Translations under genes and position numbers: made by a program
NCBI RefSeq assembly: GCF_019669985.1
Contig: NZ_AP019782.1
Location: 2,598,001-2,662,000 of the forward strand
DNA: 64,000 nt
Source of the DNA: Methylogaea oryzae
GTDB taxonomy: Bacteria; Pseudomonadota; Gammaproteobacteria; Methylococcales; Methylococcaceae
Reading direction: 5' to 3'
Part shown: piece after piece, positions 1 through 9,364 of the stretch
How the letters are laid out: each line of letters begins with the position of its first letter
Numbering within the stretch: the first letter of the stretch is position 1
The notes under the pieces: model-generated
What the model was told of the DNA's origin: nothing
The model's database searches: none
Seen by the model: the letters and a program-made list of their open reading frames with translations, nothing else

Positions 1-53
1 CCGCCCCGGCAACCCCGGCCGAGGACGACGACTCCGAAGACAGCGAAGAATAA
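1..53 (+). CDS. 3' end of an unidentified CDS with an acidic C-terminus (partial)
   Basis: Reading the plus strand from base 3, the frame is open into the left edge and stops at TAA 51-53. It encodes a tail of Ala/Pro followed by a run of Asp, Glu and Ser (ending EDDDSEDSEE). Only about 16 codons are visible, so the family cannot be recognised. The tail converges on cysS, which lies on the opposite strand about 100 bp away. An acidic disordered tail would fit many cytoplasmic proteins; this could also be a chance open frame. Confidence 0.35.
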   Translation, partial: APATPAEDDDSEDSEE

Positions 54-153
54 GACTTAGCGCGGCAGGGCGGAACGCAAGCGTTGGCTGGCCCCCCTGC
101 GCCGTTGCCCGCCCCCTAGCCCCGGGGCGGCGGAACCGCTCTCGCCTTCCGCC

Positions 154-1551
154 TTACTCCCGTCGCCAAGTGGTGGCGCCGGCGCCATCCTCCAAAATCA
201 CGCCCTGCGCCTTCAGCTCGTCGCGAATGCGGTCGGAAGTGGCCCAATCCTTGTTCTTGCGGGCATCCAATCGCTGCTGGATCAGTGCTTCGATGTCGGC
301 ATCGGACAAACCGCCGCCGCCCAAATCCAGTGAACCTTTCAACCAGGCCTCGGCCTCGTCTTGCAGCAGGCCCAGCACGCCGCCCAACCCCTTGAGCGTC
401 GCCGCCAAGCCGGCGGCGGCGGTCGTATCGCCCGCCTGCTTGTGGCGGTTGACCTCCCGCGCCAGTTCGAACAGCACCGCCACGGCGGCCGGCGTATTAA
501 AGTCGTCGTCCATGGCCTCGCGGAAACGCGCCTTATAGGCGTCGCCCGCCGCCGCTTCCGCCGCCGCCGGCACGTCACGCAGCGCCGTATAAAGGGTGGT
601 CAAATCGGCCTTGGCCTTATCCAGCTGCTCCTCGGCGTAGTTGAGCGGGCTGCGGTAGTGGCTGGACAAAATGAACATACGGATGGTGCCGGGACGCGGA
701 TAGGCCTTGAGCACTTCCCGCACGGTGAAAAAATTGCCCAGGGATTTGGACATCTTTTCCTCGTCCACCCGCACGAAGCCGTTGTGCAGCCAATAGTTGA
801 CGAACTGTTCCCCGGTCGCCCCTTCCGACTGGGCGATTTCGTTTTCGTGGTGGGGGAACTGCAAGTCCATGCCGCCGCCGTGAATGTCGAAATGATGGCC
901 CAGGCAACACGTGGACATGGCCGAACATTCGATATGCCAGCCGGGCCGGCCCGGCCCCCAGGGCGCGTCCCATTGCGGCTCGCCCGGCTTGGCGGCTTTC
1001 CACAACACGAAATCCAACGGATCGCGCTTGGCCTCGTCCACGCCCACCCGCTCGCCGGCGCGCAAATCGTCGGGATTCTTGCCGGACAGCTTGCCGTAGC
1101 CATTGAACTTGGCCACGGCGTAGTACACGTCGCCGTTGTCGCCCACGTAGGCGTAACCCTTGTCGATCAAGGTCTGGATCATGTTCAGCATGTCGGCGAT
1201 GGAGGTGGTGGCGCGCGGCTCCACGTCCACCGGCAGCACGCCCAGATTCGCCTCGTCCTCGTGCATGGCGTCGATGAAGCGCTGGGTCAGCGCCTGGATG
1301 GTTTCGCCGTTCTCCGCCGCCCGCCTGATGATCTTGTCGTCGATGTCGGTGACGTTGCGCACGTAGGTCAGTTCATAACCGCTGTGGCGCAAATAACGGG
1401 CGATCATGTCGAACACGACCATGACGCGGGCGTGGCCCAGGTGGCAATAGTCGTACACCGTCATGCCGCACACATACATGCTGGCCTTGCCGGGCTGAAT
1501 GGGAACGAAGGCTTCTTTTTGCCGAGTAAGGGTGTTGTAGAGTTTCAGCAT
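154..1551 (-). CDS. cysS: Cysteinyl-tRNA synthetase
   Basis: Class I aminoacyl-tRNA synthetase that charges tRNA-Cys with cysteine in the cytoplasm. The 465-residue length matches the family. The HIGH-type motif HLGH is at residues 37-40 and KMSKS at 266-270. The zinc ligands that give cysteine specificity are all present: Cys28, Cys209, His234 and Glu238, the same numbering as the E. coli enzyme. The start at ATG 1551 gives the canonical N-terminus ([10 protein letters not shown]). It is transcribed alone, convergent with the acidic-tail CDS at the left edge and separated from ctpA by that gene's terminator. Confidence 0.97.
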   Translation of the reverse strand: MLKLYNTLTRQKEAFVPIQPGKASMYVCGMTVYDYCHLGHARVMVVFDMIARYLRHSGYELTYVRNVTDIDDKIIRRAAENGETIQALTQRFIDAMHEDEANLGVLPVDVEPRATTSIADMLNMIQTLIDKGYAYVGDNGDVYYAVAKFNGYGKLSGKNPDDLRAGERVGVDEAKRDPLDFVLWKAAKPGEPQWDAPWGPGRPGWHIECSAMSTCCLGHHFDIHGGGMDLQFPHHENEIAQSEGATGEQFVNYWLHNGFVRVDEEKMSKSLGNFFTVREVLKAYPRPGTIRMFILSSHYRSPLNYAEEQLDKAKADLTTLYTALRDVPAAAEAAAGDAYKARFREAMDDDFNTPAAVAVLFELAREVNRHKQAGDTTAAAGLAATLKGLGGVLGLLQDEAEAWLKGSLDLGGGGLSDADIEALIQQRLDARKNKDWATSDRIRDELKAQGVILEDGAGATTWRRE

Positions 1552-1643
1552 GCTAACAATTCCATGAAATGCCTGGAGTATCCGCCGCTTCGGGCATTAT
1601 GTTCGCCGCAAGCCCCCGGAAACCGAAGCAGGGGCCCCGCGTG

Positions 1644-1679
1644 AAAAAGCCGGCTGAGCGCTCAACGCTCAGCCGGCTT
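1644..1679 (-). terminator. Rho-independent terminator after ctpA
   Basis: A perfect 14-bp stem (1647-1660 with 1666-1679, loop CTCAA) is followed on the minus strand by a T run (1644-1648 read in reverse). It lies just past the ctpA stop and ends the gpmI-envC-ctpA transcript before cysS. Confidence 0.85.
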
Positions 1680-1692
1680 GTCATGCCATCGC

Positions 1693-3030
1693 TTACAGGC
1701 CGGCTTTTTTCTGCTGGCCCATGATGGCGATGCCTTTCAGCAAGTTCAACGCCTCGCTGAGCGGGTAGTCGCTGACAGCCAACGGTTCGTCCTTGGCGCC
1801 TTCCTTGTCCTTTTCCACTTCCTTCTTCGTGTCGCCGGACTTCTTGTTGCCGTTGCTCAAGTGACGGCTCAAATCGGCCTCCTTGATCGGCTCGAACTCC
1901 GGTTGAGATACCGCTTCCAGCTTGAGCTTGGACACGGCCACGTCGGGCACGATGCCTTCCGCCTGGATGGAACGGCCGGCCGGCGTGTAGTAACGGGCCG
2001 TGGTCAGCTTGATCGCGCCGCCGTTGCTGGTGGGCAGGATGGTCTGCACCGAGCCTTTGCCGAAGGATTTTTCACCCATAATGATGGCGCGCTTGTGGTC
2101 TTGCAGGGCGCCGGCGACGATTTCCGAGGCGGAAGCCGAACCGGAGTTGATCAGCACGACGATGGGCGCGCCCTTGAGCAAATCGTCCGGCTTGGCGCTG
2201 AAGCGCATTTTAGCGTCTTCGATGCGGCCTTCGGTGTACACGATCAAACCGCTCTCCAAGAAGGCGTCGCTCACCGCCACCGCCGCGTTCAACACGCCGC
2301 CGGGGTTGTTGCGCAAGTCCAGCACCAAGCCTTTCAAGTCGCCTTTTTTCTTCAGCTCGTTGAGCGCTTCCAGCATGTTGTCCGAAGTGTGGGACTGGAA
2401 ACTGGTGATGCGCACGTAACCATAACCCTCTTCCAGCATCCGGCTCTTGACGCTCTTCACCTTGATGATGTCGCGGGTCAGCTTGATCTTGAGCGGCTGG
2501 TCCACGCCTTCGCGCACCACGGTCAGGACGATGTCGCTGCCCGGCTCGCCGCGCATCATTTTGACCGCGTCGTTGAGGCTCATGCCTTTCACCGGCTTGT
2601 CGTCCAAGCGGATGATCAGGTCGCCCGCCTTGATGCCGGCCCGCTGGGCCGGGGTGTCGTCGATGGGGCTGATGACTTTGACGAAGCCGTTTTCCATGCC
2701 CACTTCGATGCCGAGGCCGCCGAACTGGCCGGTGGTGCCGACGCGCAGTTCGTTGTATTCCTCTTCGTCCAAATAGGTGGAATGGGGATCGAGACCGGCC
2801 AGCATGCCGCGAATGGCGTCGGTGAGCAGTTTGTTGTCGCTGACCGGCTCGACGTAATCCTGCCGGATCCGGCCGTAAATTTCGGAGAAGGTGCGTAAAT
2901 CCTCATAAGGAATGGTATTGGGCGAGGCATCCTCACGCGCCTTTTCCGCCGTCGCCATGCCGGCCACGCTCAAACCGACGCCCAGCACAGCTCCAACCAC
3001 CAAAGTGACCAACGTGTTGCGATTCACCAT
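1693..3030 (-). CDS. ctpA: Carboxy-terminal processing protease, S41 family
   Basis: Periplasmic, membrane-anchored serine protease that trims C-terminal ends of exported proteins. An N-terminal hydrophobic segment (about residues 6-28) acts as signal or anchor, a PDZ domain covers about 95-170, and the S41 core follows. The Ser-Lys-Gln catalytic set is visible: Ser300 in GSASAS, Lys325 and Gln329 in GKGSVQ. ATG 3030 is preferred over ATG 3036 because AGGA lies 7 bases before it; the longer form adds only two residues. The C-terminal tail is Lys/Glu-rich. Last gene of a gpmI-envC-ctpA operon, an arrangement common in gammaproteobacteria. Confidence 0.94.
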   Translation of the reverse strand: MVNRNTLVTLVVGAVLGVGLSVAGMATAEKAREDASPNTIPYEDLRTFSEIYGRIRQDYVEPVSDNKLLTDAIRGMLAGLDPHSTYLDEEEYNELRVGTTGQFGGLGIEVGMENGFVKVISPIDDTPAQRAGIKAGDLIIRLDDKPVKGMSLNDAVKMMRGEPGSDIVLTVVREGVDQPLKIKLTRDIIKVKSVKSRMLEEGYGYVRITSFQSHTSDNMLEALNELKKKGDLKGLVLDLRNNPGGVLNAAVAVSDAFLESGLIVYTEGRIEDAKMRFSAKPDDLLKGAPIVVLINSGSASASEIVAGALQDHKRAIIMGEKSFGKGSVQTILPTSNGGAIKLTTARYYTPAGRSIQAEGIVPDVAVSKLKLEAVSQPEFEPIKEADLSRHLSNGNKKSGDTKKEVEKDKEGAKDEPLAVSDYPLSEALNLLKGIAIMGQQKKAGL

Positions 3031-3082
3031 TACCATTATCCTGCTTGTCTAATTACCAACCCAATCACCGACACCTTAAGCA

Positions 3083-4243
3083 TTAGCCGCGTTTCTGCAG
3101 CCAACTTTGCGGATCCACCGGGCGCCCCGCGTAGCGCACTCCGAAATAAAGGGACGACTGCGTGCGTCCGCCGCTGCGGCCGACGGTGGAAATCACATCG
3201 CCCGCCTTCACCGGCTCGCCAACAGCCTTATACAGACTTTGATTAAAGGCGTACAGCGACATATAACCGTCGCCGTGCTCGACGATGAGCAACAGGCCGT
3301 AACCGCGCAGCCAGTCGGCGAAAATGACCCGCCCGTCGGCCGCCGCAGTGACCGGCGTCCCTTCCGCCGCCCGGATCAACACACCGTCCCAGCGCCCGCC
3401 CATGCGGCCGGCGCCGAAGCGCTTCAGCAAGGGACCGGACACCGGCCAGCGCGCCGTGCCTGCGGCGCTGCTGGGCGGCGCCGACGCCGCCGCCGGCGGT
3501 TGTGCCGGACGCACCGACGGCACGTCGGCCAGGGCCAAGTCCACCGACGCCACCAAGCGGTCCAAGCGGCGCAGATTGCCGTTCAGTTCCTGCATGCGGG
3601 CGTTTTTGTCGTGCAGTTCCTCGCGCAACTTGCTCAACATGCCTTCACGGTCGCGCTGAGCGTCGCTCAACCGACCCTGGTCGGCTTTCTCCTGGGCCTG
3701 CAACTGCTCCAAGCGACGGGTTTCCGCCTGTATCGCCTGCTCCATGCGATCCACCTCCTCCAGACCCTCCTGGATGTTGCGCAGCTGGGCCAGGCGGTTG
3801 CGATTCAGATATCCGTAATAAGTCAGTACGCGGCTGATACGGGCGGGATCGTCCGGATTGAGCAGCAGCTTGAGCCATTCCTGCCGCCCGGTCATATAAG
3901 CGGCCCTTACCTGGCTATCCAAGCCGCGGTTGTGCTCCCGCAACGAGGTCAACAACTTGTCCTTCTGTTGCCGCACGTGCGCCAATTGCCGCTGCTGCTG
4001 GGCAATGTCGCGATCCAATGCCCGCAGGCGCTTGGCCAACTCGCCGCTGCGACGCTCGATATCCCCCAAAGCGCCTTGCACCGTGTCCTTGCGCGACTCC
4101 ACCAATCCGAGGGAACTCTGCACCGCCTCGATACGTTGCCGAATCCTGGCGGCCTCGGCGGGATCGTTTTCCGCCCAAGCCGGCGGCGCGGAACACGCGA
4201 CGACCAGGCATAACCCCGCGCCGATTGCCGCCCGTGCCGCCAT
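3083..4243 (-). CDS. envC: EnvC-like murein hydrolase activator (M23/LytM fold)
   Basis: Periplasmic factor that activates septal amidases during cell division. A signal peptide ends near AWA at about residue 24. A long coiled coil (about 30-240, rich in Gln, Arg, Leu and Glu) is followed by an Ala/Pro linker and a LytM domain (about 265-385). The LytM domain lacks the usual HxxxD and HxH zinc ligands: the segment around VEHGDGYMSLYAFN keeps only part of the pattern, as in EnvC, which activates amidases but is not itself a hydrolase. Start ATG 4243 lies 10 bp after the gpmI stop. Confidence is high for the family and moderate for the exact partner amidase. Confidence 0.9.
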   Translation of the reverse strand: MAARAAIGAGLCLVVACSAPPAWAENDPAEAARIRQRIEAVQSSLGLVESRKDTVQGALGDIERRSGELAKRLRALDRDIAQQQRQLAHVRQQKDKLLTSLREHNRGLDSQVRAAYMTGRQEWLKLLLNPDDPARISRVLTYYGYLNRNRLAQLRNIQEGLEEVDRMEQAIQAETRRLEQLQAQEKADQGRLSDAQRDREGMLSKLREELHDKNARMQELNGNLRRLDRLVASVDLALADVPSVRPAQPPAAASAPPSSAAGTARWPVSGPLLKRFGAGRMGGRWDGVLIRAAEGTPVTAAADGRVIFADWLRGYGLLLIVEHGDGYMSLYAFNQSLYKAVGEPVKAGDVISTVGRSGGRTQSSLYFGVRYAGRPVDPQSWLQKRG

Positions 4244-4253
4244 GGAAGGACGC

Positions 4254-5798
4254 CTAGCGCAGCAGCAGCGAACGCCCGGTCATCTCGGACGGCTGCTGCA
4301 AGCCCAGCATATCCAGCAAAGTCGGCGCCACGTCCGCCAAACCGCCGCCGTCGGCCAATTTGAAATCACGGCCCACGTACACCAGCGGCACCGGATTCAT
4401 GGTGTGGGCGGTATGGGGTTCGCCGGTGGTCGGATCGACCATCTGTTCGGCATTGCCGTGGTCGGCCGTCAACAACAACTCGCCGTTCACCTTGCGAATC
4501 GCTTCCAGCACACGGCCCAAGCTGTGATCCAGGATTTCCACCGCCTTGATCGCCGCGGGCAGGATGCCGGTGTGGCCCACCATGTCGCCGTTGGCGTAGT
4601 TGCAAATGATGGCGTCGTATTCGCCGCCTTCGATGGCCGCCACCAGCTTGTCGGTGACTTCCGGGGCGCTCATTTCCGGCTGCATGTCATAGGTGCGCAC
4701 TTTGGGCGACTGCACCAACACCCGGTCTTCGCCGGGGAACGGCGTTTCGATGCCGCCGTTGAAGAAGAACGTGACGTGGGCGTACTTCTCCGTTTCCGCC
4801 AAGCGCAGTTGCTTCAAGCCGGCTTTGGACAGCACTTCGCCAAAGCTGTTGGCGACGCTTTCCGGCGGATAAGCGATGGGGAAAGTGAAGTCTTCCCGGT
4901 ATTCGGTCAGGGTGACGTACAAGCCCAGCTTCGGCACGCGCGGACGCACGAAACCGTCGAAATCGGCGAAGTTGAGCGCCATGGTGATTTCGCGGGCGCG
5001 GTCGGCGCGGAAATTCATGAACACCATGGTGTCGCCGTCTTCCAGCGTTACCGGCGCCATGCCCTCCGGCACGATGGCGGTGGTCTGCACGAATTCGTCG
5101 GTCTCCTCGCGCGCATAAGCGGCCTGCAAGCCGGCGGAGGCGGAGGTGGCGGTGAACTCGCCCTGGCCGTCGACGATCAAGTGGTAAGCCTTCTCCACCC
5201 GCTCCCAGCGCTTGTCGCGGTCCATGCCGTAGAAACGACCGGAAATGGAAGCGATGCGGCCCTTGCCCAACTGCGCCAGTTTGGCCTCCAGGGCGGCGAT
5301 GGAGTCGCCGGCGCTCTTCGGCGGCGTGTCGCGGCCGTCCAGAAAAGCATGCACATAGACCTTATCCAAACCGCGCCGCACCGCCAGCTCGACCATGGCC
5401 TGGATTTGCAGCTCGTGGCTATGCACACCGCCCGGCGACAACAGTCCCATGATGTGCAGGGCCTTGCCGGCCGCCTTCGCCACGTCCACCGCCTGGCACA
5501 GAGCCGGGTTGGCGAAAAAGTGTTCCTGTTTCACGGCGTTGTCGATGCGGGTCAGGTCCTGCGCCAACAAACGGCCGCACCCCAGGTGCAAGTGGCCGAC
5601 TTCCGAGTTGCCCATCTGGTCGTCCGGCAAGCCCACCACCCCGCCGGAACAAGCCAGCAAAGAGTGGGGAGCGGAATTCCAAAGCTTGTCCCATACCGGC
5701 GTATCGGCCATGGCGACGGCGTTGTTGGCCGCCGATTCGCTGTAGCCGAAACCGTCGAGGATCAACAGCACTACAGGCTTGGGACGAGGGGTGTTCAC
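4254..5798 (-). CDS. gpmI: 2,3-bisphosphoglycerate-independent phosphoglycerate mutase
   Basis: Interconverts 3- and 2-phosphoglycerate in glycolysis and gluconeogenesis using two Mn ions and a phosphoserine. The frame is open further upstream, but a GTG at 5798 preceded by AGGAG at 8-base spacing gives 514 residues and the canonical start [17 protein letters not shown]. The nucleophile is Ser65 in GNSEVGH, and the late metal motif ADHGNAEQM is present. First gene of the gpmI-envC-ctpA operon. Its upstream region (5799-5951) is shared with the divergent arsR-type regulator. Confidence 0.96.
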   Translation of the reverse strand: MNTPRPKPVVLLILDGFGYSESAANNAVAMADTPVWDKLWNSAPHSLLACSGGVVGLPDDQMGNSEVGHLHLGCGRLLAQDLTRIDNAVKQEHFFANPALCQAVDVAKAAGKALHIMGLLSPGGVHSHELQIQAMVELAVRRGLDKVYVHAFLDGRDTPPKSAGDSIAALEAKLAQLGKGRIASISGRFYGMDRDKRWERVEKAYHLIVDGQGEFTATSASAGLQAAYAREETDEFVQTTAIVPEGMAPVTLEDGDTMVFMNFRADRAREITMALNFADFDGFVRPRVPKLGLYVTLTEYREDFTFPIAYPPESVANSFGEVLSKAGLKQLRLAETEKYAHVTFFFNGGIETPFPGEDRVLVQSPKVRTYDMQPEMSAPEVTDKLVAAIEGGEYDAIICNYANGDMVGHTGILPAAIKAVEILDHSLGRVLEAIRKVNGELLLTADHGNAEQMVDPTTGEPHTAHTMNPVPLVYVGRDFKLADGGGLADVAPTLLDMLGLQQPSEMTGRSLLLR

Positions 5799-5844
5799 GG
5801 TATAATCTCCTGTCAGGTGATGGCCGATTAGGCGCGGCCGTGGG

Positions 5845-5896
5845 AATATGCGCGGATATTGCGTATCATTATAACATTCCCGTGTTGCCGACTCAC
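5845..5896 (-). promoter_or_regulatory. Candidate gpmI promoter and AT-rich inverted repeat in the gpmI/arsR divergent region
   Basis: On the minus strand a perfect TATAAT lies at 5868-5873, about 70 bp before the gpmI start. The hexamer expected 17-18 bases upstream (near 5891-5897) matches the -35 consensus poorly. An inverted repeat AATAT-N6-ATATT at 5845-5860 lies just downstream of the -10 and could be an operator for the ArsR protein encoded in the other direction. The -10 is direct observation; the operator role is a guess. Confidence 0.35.
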
Positions 5897-5951
5897 AGTT
5901 GCTGGCCGCCGCAGCAAGCGTTATCCGGACCACCTTTCGTTAAGGACATTC

Positions 5952-6266
5952 ATGAACGCCCCAACGGATATGCCCATCATCGCGGACGACCGTGAAATCG
6001 AGCGCGCGGCGCATTGCCTCAAGGCCATGTCCCACCCGCTCAGGCTGAAAATCCTCTGCGTTCTGGGCAGCAACGCCGTCAGCGTGCAAGACATCGTGGA
6101 ACAGGTGGGGACGACCCAAAGCAATATCTCGCAGCACCTGGCGGTTCTGCGCAACAAAGGCATCCTCGCTTACCGCAAGGATGCGAACCGCGTTTATTAC
6201 TACGTGGACGACCAACGCATGCTGCAGCTGATCGGCATGATGAAAGAAGTTTTTTGCAGCCACTGA
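5952..6266 (+). CDS. ArsR-family regulator, likely persulfide-sensing (BigR/SqrR/YgaV-like)
   Basis: Winged-helix repressor of 104 residues. The helix-turn-helix lies at about 44-75 (VSVQDIVEQV, then TQSNISQHLAVLR). ATG 5952 is chosen because TAAGGA sits at 5941-5946; upstream in-frame codons look unrelated. It lacks the CxC metal site of ArsR and SmtB. It has Cys22, Cys36 and Cys102; Cys36 (in LKILCVL) and Cys102 (in VFCSH) are 66 residues apart, the spacing I recall for the two reactive cysteines of SqrR and BigR, which sense persulfide. A membrane rhodanese follows 70 bp downstream, which fits. Family is certain; the ligand is inferred. Confidence 0.85.
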   Translation: MNAPTDMPIIADDREIERAAHCLKAMSHPLRLKILCVLGSNAVSVQDIVEQVGTTQSNISQHLAVLRNKGILAYRKDANRVYYYVDDQRMLQLIGMMKEVFCSH

Positions 6267-6336
6267 ACAACGCGGGCGGCGCCGCAGCCCCCTTCAAACA
6301 ATTACACAAACCACCAACCGTTGAGCGATACCGGAC

Positions 6337-6777
6337 ATGCCCGTAGACAGACTGATTGAATTTGCCAGCAACCATTGGATGATGATCAGCGGCTTGCTGA
6401 TCGTGCTCGTGCTGCTGATCCAGGACATCATGGAAAGCGCCATGCGCAAATACAAGGTGGTATCCGCCTTGAGCACCGTGACCCTCATGAACCAGGAAGA
6501 CACTTTGGTGCTGGACGTGCGCGAGCCCGACGAATACGCCAAAGGGCATATCGACGGCGCACGCCTCATGACGCTGGGCCGGGTGGCGGAGCGCGCCCAC
6601 GAATTGGAATCCCACAAGAACAAACCCATCGTGGTGGTTTGCCAGTCCGGCACCCGCTCTCCTGAAGCTTGCAAAATCCTCATGAAGCAGGGCTTCAACC
6701 AAGTCCACAACTTGGCCGGCGGCATGATGGAGTGGGAAGAGGCCAAGCTCCCAGTCACCTCGAAAAACAAAAAATAG
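6337..6777 (+). CDS. yibN: Membrane-anchored rhodanese-like sulfurtransferase (YibN type)
   Basis: 146 residues. One transmembrane helix (about 15-33) is followed by a single rhodanese domain (about 45-140). The active-site Cys102 lies in VVCQSGTRS, with the typical LDVREPDEYAKGHI start of the domain at about 59-72, so sulfur transfer or persulfide carriage is plausible. It sits just before secB and gpsA, as yibN does in enteric bacteria, but the grxC glutaredoxin found between them in E. coli is absent. No strong ribosome site precedes ATG 6337. Possible target of the upstream ArsR regulator. Confidence 0.88.
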   Translation: MPVDRLIEFASNHWMMISGLLIVLVLLIQDIMESAMRKYKVVSALSTVTLMNQEDTLVLDVREPDEYAKGHIDGARLMTLGRVAERAHELESHKNKPIVVVCQSGTRSPEACKILMKQGFNQVHNLAGGMMEWEEAKLPVTSKNKK

Positions 6778-6811
6778 TCATCTCCTCCTTCACGACAGAC
6801 AGGCTCGAACC

Positions 6812-7285
6812 ATGGCGGAAAACGCTACCGGACAAGACAAACAGTTCGCTATACAAAAACTGTATTTGAAGGATGTGTCCTTTGAATCGCCCAACAGCCC
6901 GGCCATCTTCACCGAAAGCTGGGAACCGCGGGTGGACTTCAACCTCAACAGCGGCGCCCAGAGCCTGGGCAACGACCATTTCGAAGCCACGTTGACGATC
7001 ACCGCCACCGCCAAGCTGGGCGAAAATACCGCTTATCTGGTGGAAATCTGCCAAGCCGGCATTTTCACCCTGAGCAATTTCAACGAGCAGGAACTGGGCC
7101 ACATGCTGGGCACATACTGCCTCAACATTCTTTACCCCTTCGCCCGCGAAGCGGTATCGGACTTGGTCATCAAAGGCGGCTTCCCCCCGCTGCTGCTGGC
7201 CCCGGTCAATTTCGACGCGCTCTACGCCCAGCACCTGGCGCAGCAGCAAGCCGGGCAACAAGCCGCGCCTCACACCCTCAACTAG
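6812..7285 (+). CDS. secB: Protein-export chaperone SecB
   Basis: Cytoplasmic tetrameric chaperone that holds preproteins unfolded and delivers them to SecA. The 157-residue length and the sequence features match the family: FAIQKLYLKDVSFESPNSP near the N-terminus, the conserved YLVEICQAGIF segment, and PFAREAVSDLVIKGGFPPL toward the C-terminus. It starts at ATG 6812, 34 bp after yibN, and gpsA follows 17 bp later, so the three are probably co-transcribed. Confidence 0.96.
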   Translation: MAENATGQDKQFAIQKLYLKDVSFESPNSPAIFTESWEPRVDFNLNSGAQSLGNDHFEATLTITATAKLGENTAYLVEICQAGIFTLSNFNEQELGHMLGTYCLNILYPFAREAVSDLVIKGGFPPLLLAPVNFDALYAQHLAQQQAGQQAAPHTLN

Positions 7286-7302
7286 GCTGCCGCCCGCCAC
7301 CC

Positions 7303-8313
7303 ATGCGAGCCGACTCCATCGCGATCCTCGGCGCCGGCTCCTGGGGCACGGCCTTGGCCTTGGCCGCCCAACGCAACGGGCACAAGGTCACCCTGTGGGG
7401 CCATGACGCCGCCCACATGGCGGCCATGGCCGCCAGCCGCCGCAACCAACGCTACCTACCGGACACGGAACTGCCGCCCGGATTGGCGCTGACCGCCGAC
7501 CTGGACCGCGCCGTCGCCGACGCCGACCTGCTGCTGCTGGTGGTGCCCAGCCACGCCTTTAAGCGCACGCTGCAACGACTGAAGCCGCTGTTGCGCGACC
7601 CGGCCGCGCCCATCGCTTGGGCCACCAAGGGACTGGACGCCGACAGCGGCGAATTGCTGCACCACAGTGTGGCGGCCGAGCTGTCGCCCTCCACCCCCAT
7701 GGCGGTGCTGTCCGGCCCCACCTTCGCCCGCGAAGTCGCCGCCGGCCTGCCCACCGCCATCACCCTGGCGGCCAGCGACCCAGCCTACGCCGAACGCCTA
7801 ACGCGCTTGTTTCACGGCACGGGATTCCGCGTTTACACCAGCACCGACATGATCGGCGTACAACTGGGCGGCGCGGTAAAAAACGTGCTGGCCATCGCCG
7901 CCGGCATTTCCGACGGCCTGGGCTTCGGCGCCAACAGCCGCGCCGCCCTGATCACCCGGGGCTTGGCCGAAATGATGCGTCTGGGCCTGGCGCTGGGCGG
8001 CCAGCGGGAGACGCTCATGGGATTATCCGGCGTCGGCGACTTGGTGCTGACCTGCACGGACAACCAATCGCGCAACCGTCGCCTGGGTATCGCCTTGGGA
8101 TCGGGCCAAGCGCTGCCGGCGGCCTTGGCCGACATCGGCCAGGAAGTGGAAGGAGTCGCCGCCGCGCGCGAAGTGCACCGGCTGGCCGGCAGGCATGGCG
8201 TGGAAATGCCCATCGCCGAACAGGTCTATCACGTTCTTCACCAAGGCATGGCGCCGCTGGACGCCGTACACAACCTATTGCGGCGGGAGCCCAAGGCCGA
8301 ACACGCCGATTGA
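7303..8313 (+). CDS. gpsA: Glycerol-3-phosphate dehydrogenase [NAD(P)+]
   Basis: Reduces dihydroxyacetone phosphate to sn-glycerol 3-phosphate for phospholipid synthesis. 336 residues. The Rossmann dinucleotide motif LGAGSWGTA is at residues 9-17. The catalytic region with the conserved Lys (GGAVKNVLAIAAG) and the GLAEMMRLG and SGVGDLVLTCT segments are all present. It completes the yibN-secB-gpsA cluster. Confidence 0.96.
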   Translation: MRADSIAILGAGSWGTALALAAQRNGHKVTLWGHDAAHMAAMAASRRNQRYLPDTELPPGLALTADLDRAVADADLLLLVVPSHAFKRTLQRLKPLLRDPAAPIAWATKGLDADSGELLHHSVAAELSPSTPMAVLSGPTFAREVAAGLPTAITLAASDPAYAERLTRLFHGTGFRVYTSTDMIGVQLGGAVKNVLAIAAGISDGLGFGANSRAALITRGLAEMMRLGLALGGQRETLMGLSGVGDLVLTCTDNQSRNRRLGIALGSGQALPAALADIGQEVEGVAAAREVHRLAGRHGVEMPIAEQVYHVLHQGMAPLDAVHNLLRREPKAEHAD

Positions 8314-8414
8314 TACGGCGCCCGTGACGTAGTGCACCAAAATACAAAAAATCGCCTCGGCGGGGGAAAGGCATTTGTTAGGATTGGCCCCATCGTCCAT
8401 CACGCCGATGCGCC

Positions 8415-9161
8415 ATGCTAGCCAACCAAACCGCCCTTGTCGTCGACGACTCCGTTGCCGTATCCCAGATCGTTTGCCAGCTGCTGCGCAACGAACTGAA
8501 ATTCGGCAAGGTGATCAGCGCCATCAACGGTGCCCAGGGGCTGGACATTTTCCAAGCCGAACAAGTGGATTGGATTTTCAGCGATTTCGAAATGCCGCAA
8601 ATGAACGGCTTGGAACTGCTGACCAGCGTGCGCAAGCTGGACAAGGGCAAATCCATCCCTTTCATCCTCATGACCACCCGCGCGGACAAGGACACCTTGA
8701 CCAAGGTCATCACCGCCGGCGCCACCGACTTCATCGCCAAGCCGTTCAACCCGGCCACGTTCATCCAAAAAATCCAGCGCATCGCCGGCGCGGGCGAGCG
8801 ACGGGTGGCGGAGCGGGTGGCGGTCAATCGTCCCAGCCAAGGGCGCATCGTGTTCAACCCGGCGGCGGTTTACAAAGCCGAAGTGGTCAATATCTCCTCC
8901 ACCGGCTGCCTACTGCGCGCGCTGCCGTTTCGCCAAGGCGGCACCATTTACGACGTGGCGGATCTCACCCTGGAGCTGGACGGCCGTACCGTTGCGGGCA
9001 AGGGCATGCTGGTGCGCCAGGAAGCCTGCCGCGGTGAAACCGCCGGCAACAGCAAATGCATACAGGCCGCCTTCCATTTCGTGGAATTGGATAAGGCCAG
9101 CTTGCACGCCATCCAGGCTTTCCTCGCCCAAAACAACGCGCCCCTGCCGGAACAGGGCTAA
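8415..9161 (+). CDS. Response regulator with receiver and PilZ domains
   Basis: 248 residues. The receiver domain (about 5-122) has the acidic pair Asp11-Asp12, phospho-acceptor Asp57 in FSDFEMPQ and the late Lys in IAKPFNP. A PilZ domain follows (about 130-240), with an arginine pattern in ERRVAERVAVNR and the NISSTGCLLRA motif expected for c-di-GMP binding. This architecture joins two-component input to second-messenger binding, often in motility or surface behaviour. No histidine kinase is adjacent, so the partner is unknown. Start ATG 8415 gives a compact receiver N-terminus. Confidence 0.88.
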   Translation: MLANQTALVVDDSVAVSQIVCQLLRNELKFGKVISAINGAQGLDIFQAEQVDWIFSDFEMPQMNGLELLTSVRKLDKGKSIPFILMTTRADKDTLTKVITAGATDFIAKPFNPATFIQKIQRIAGAGERRVAERVAVNRPSQGRIVFNPAAVYKAEVVNISSTGCLLRALPFRQGGTIYDVADLTLELDGRTVAGKGMLVRQEACRGETAGNSKCIQAAFHFVELDKASLHAIQAFLAQNNAPLPEQG

Positions 9162-9364
9162 ACGCGGACGCGTCCGACGGGTCGCAAATACCCGGCCCGC
9201 CGCTCGCGGCGAACCGCCGCGACAGCCGCGCTCAAGCCCTTCTGCCCCGCCCGGGCGGCGCATGCGCCCCTTCCCTGCTTCGGCTATCATTCATCGGCGG
9301 CCGAAAACTTCGGCTACGCAACGCCGGACAACCAGGTCCCACCACCGCTACGGAGGATTTAGAC

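Noticed and set aside
361-5831. Long plus-strand open frames (up to 633 codons) opposite cysS, ctpA, envC and gpmI
   Set aside because: Antisense shadows caused by high GC; the minus-strand genes have full family motifs. The same applies to long frames opposite leuA, ilvB, glgP, ftsH and carB.
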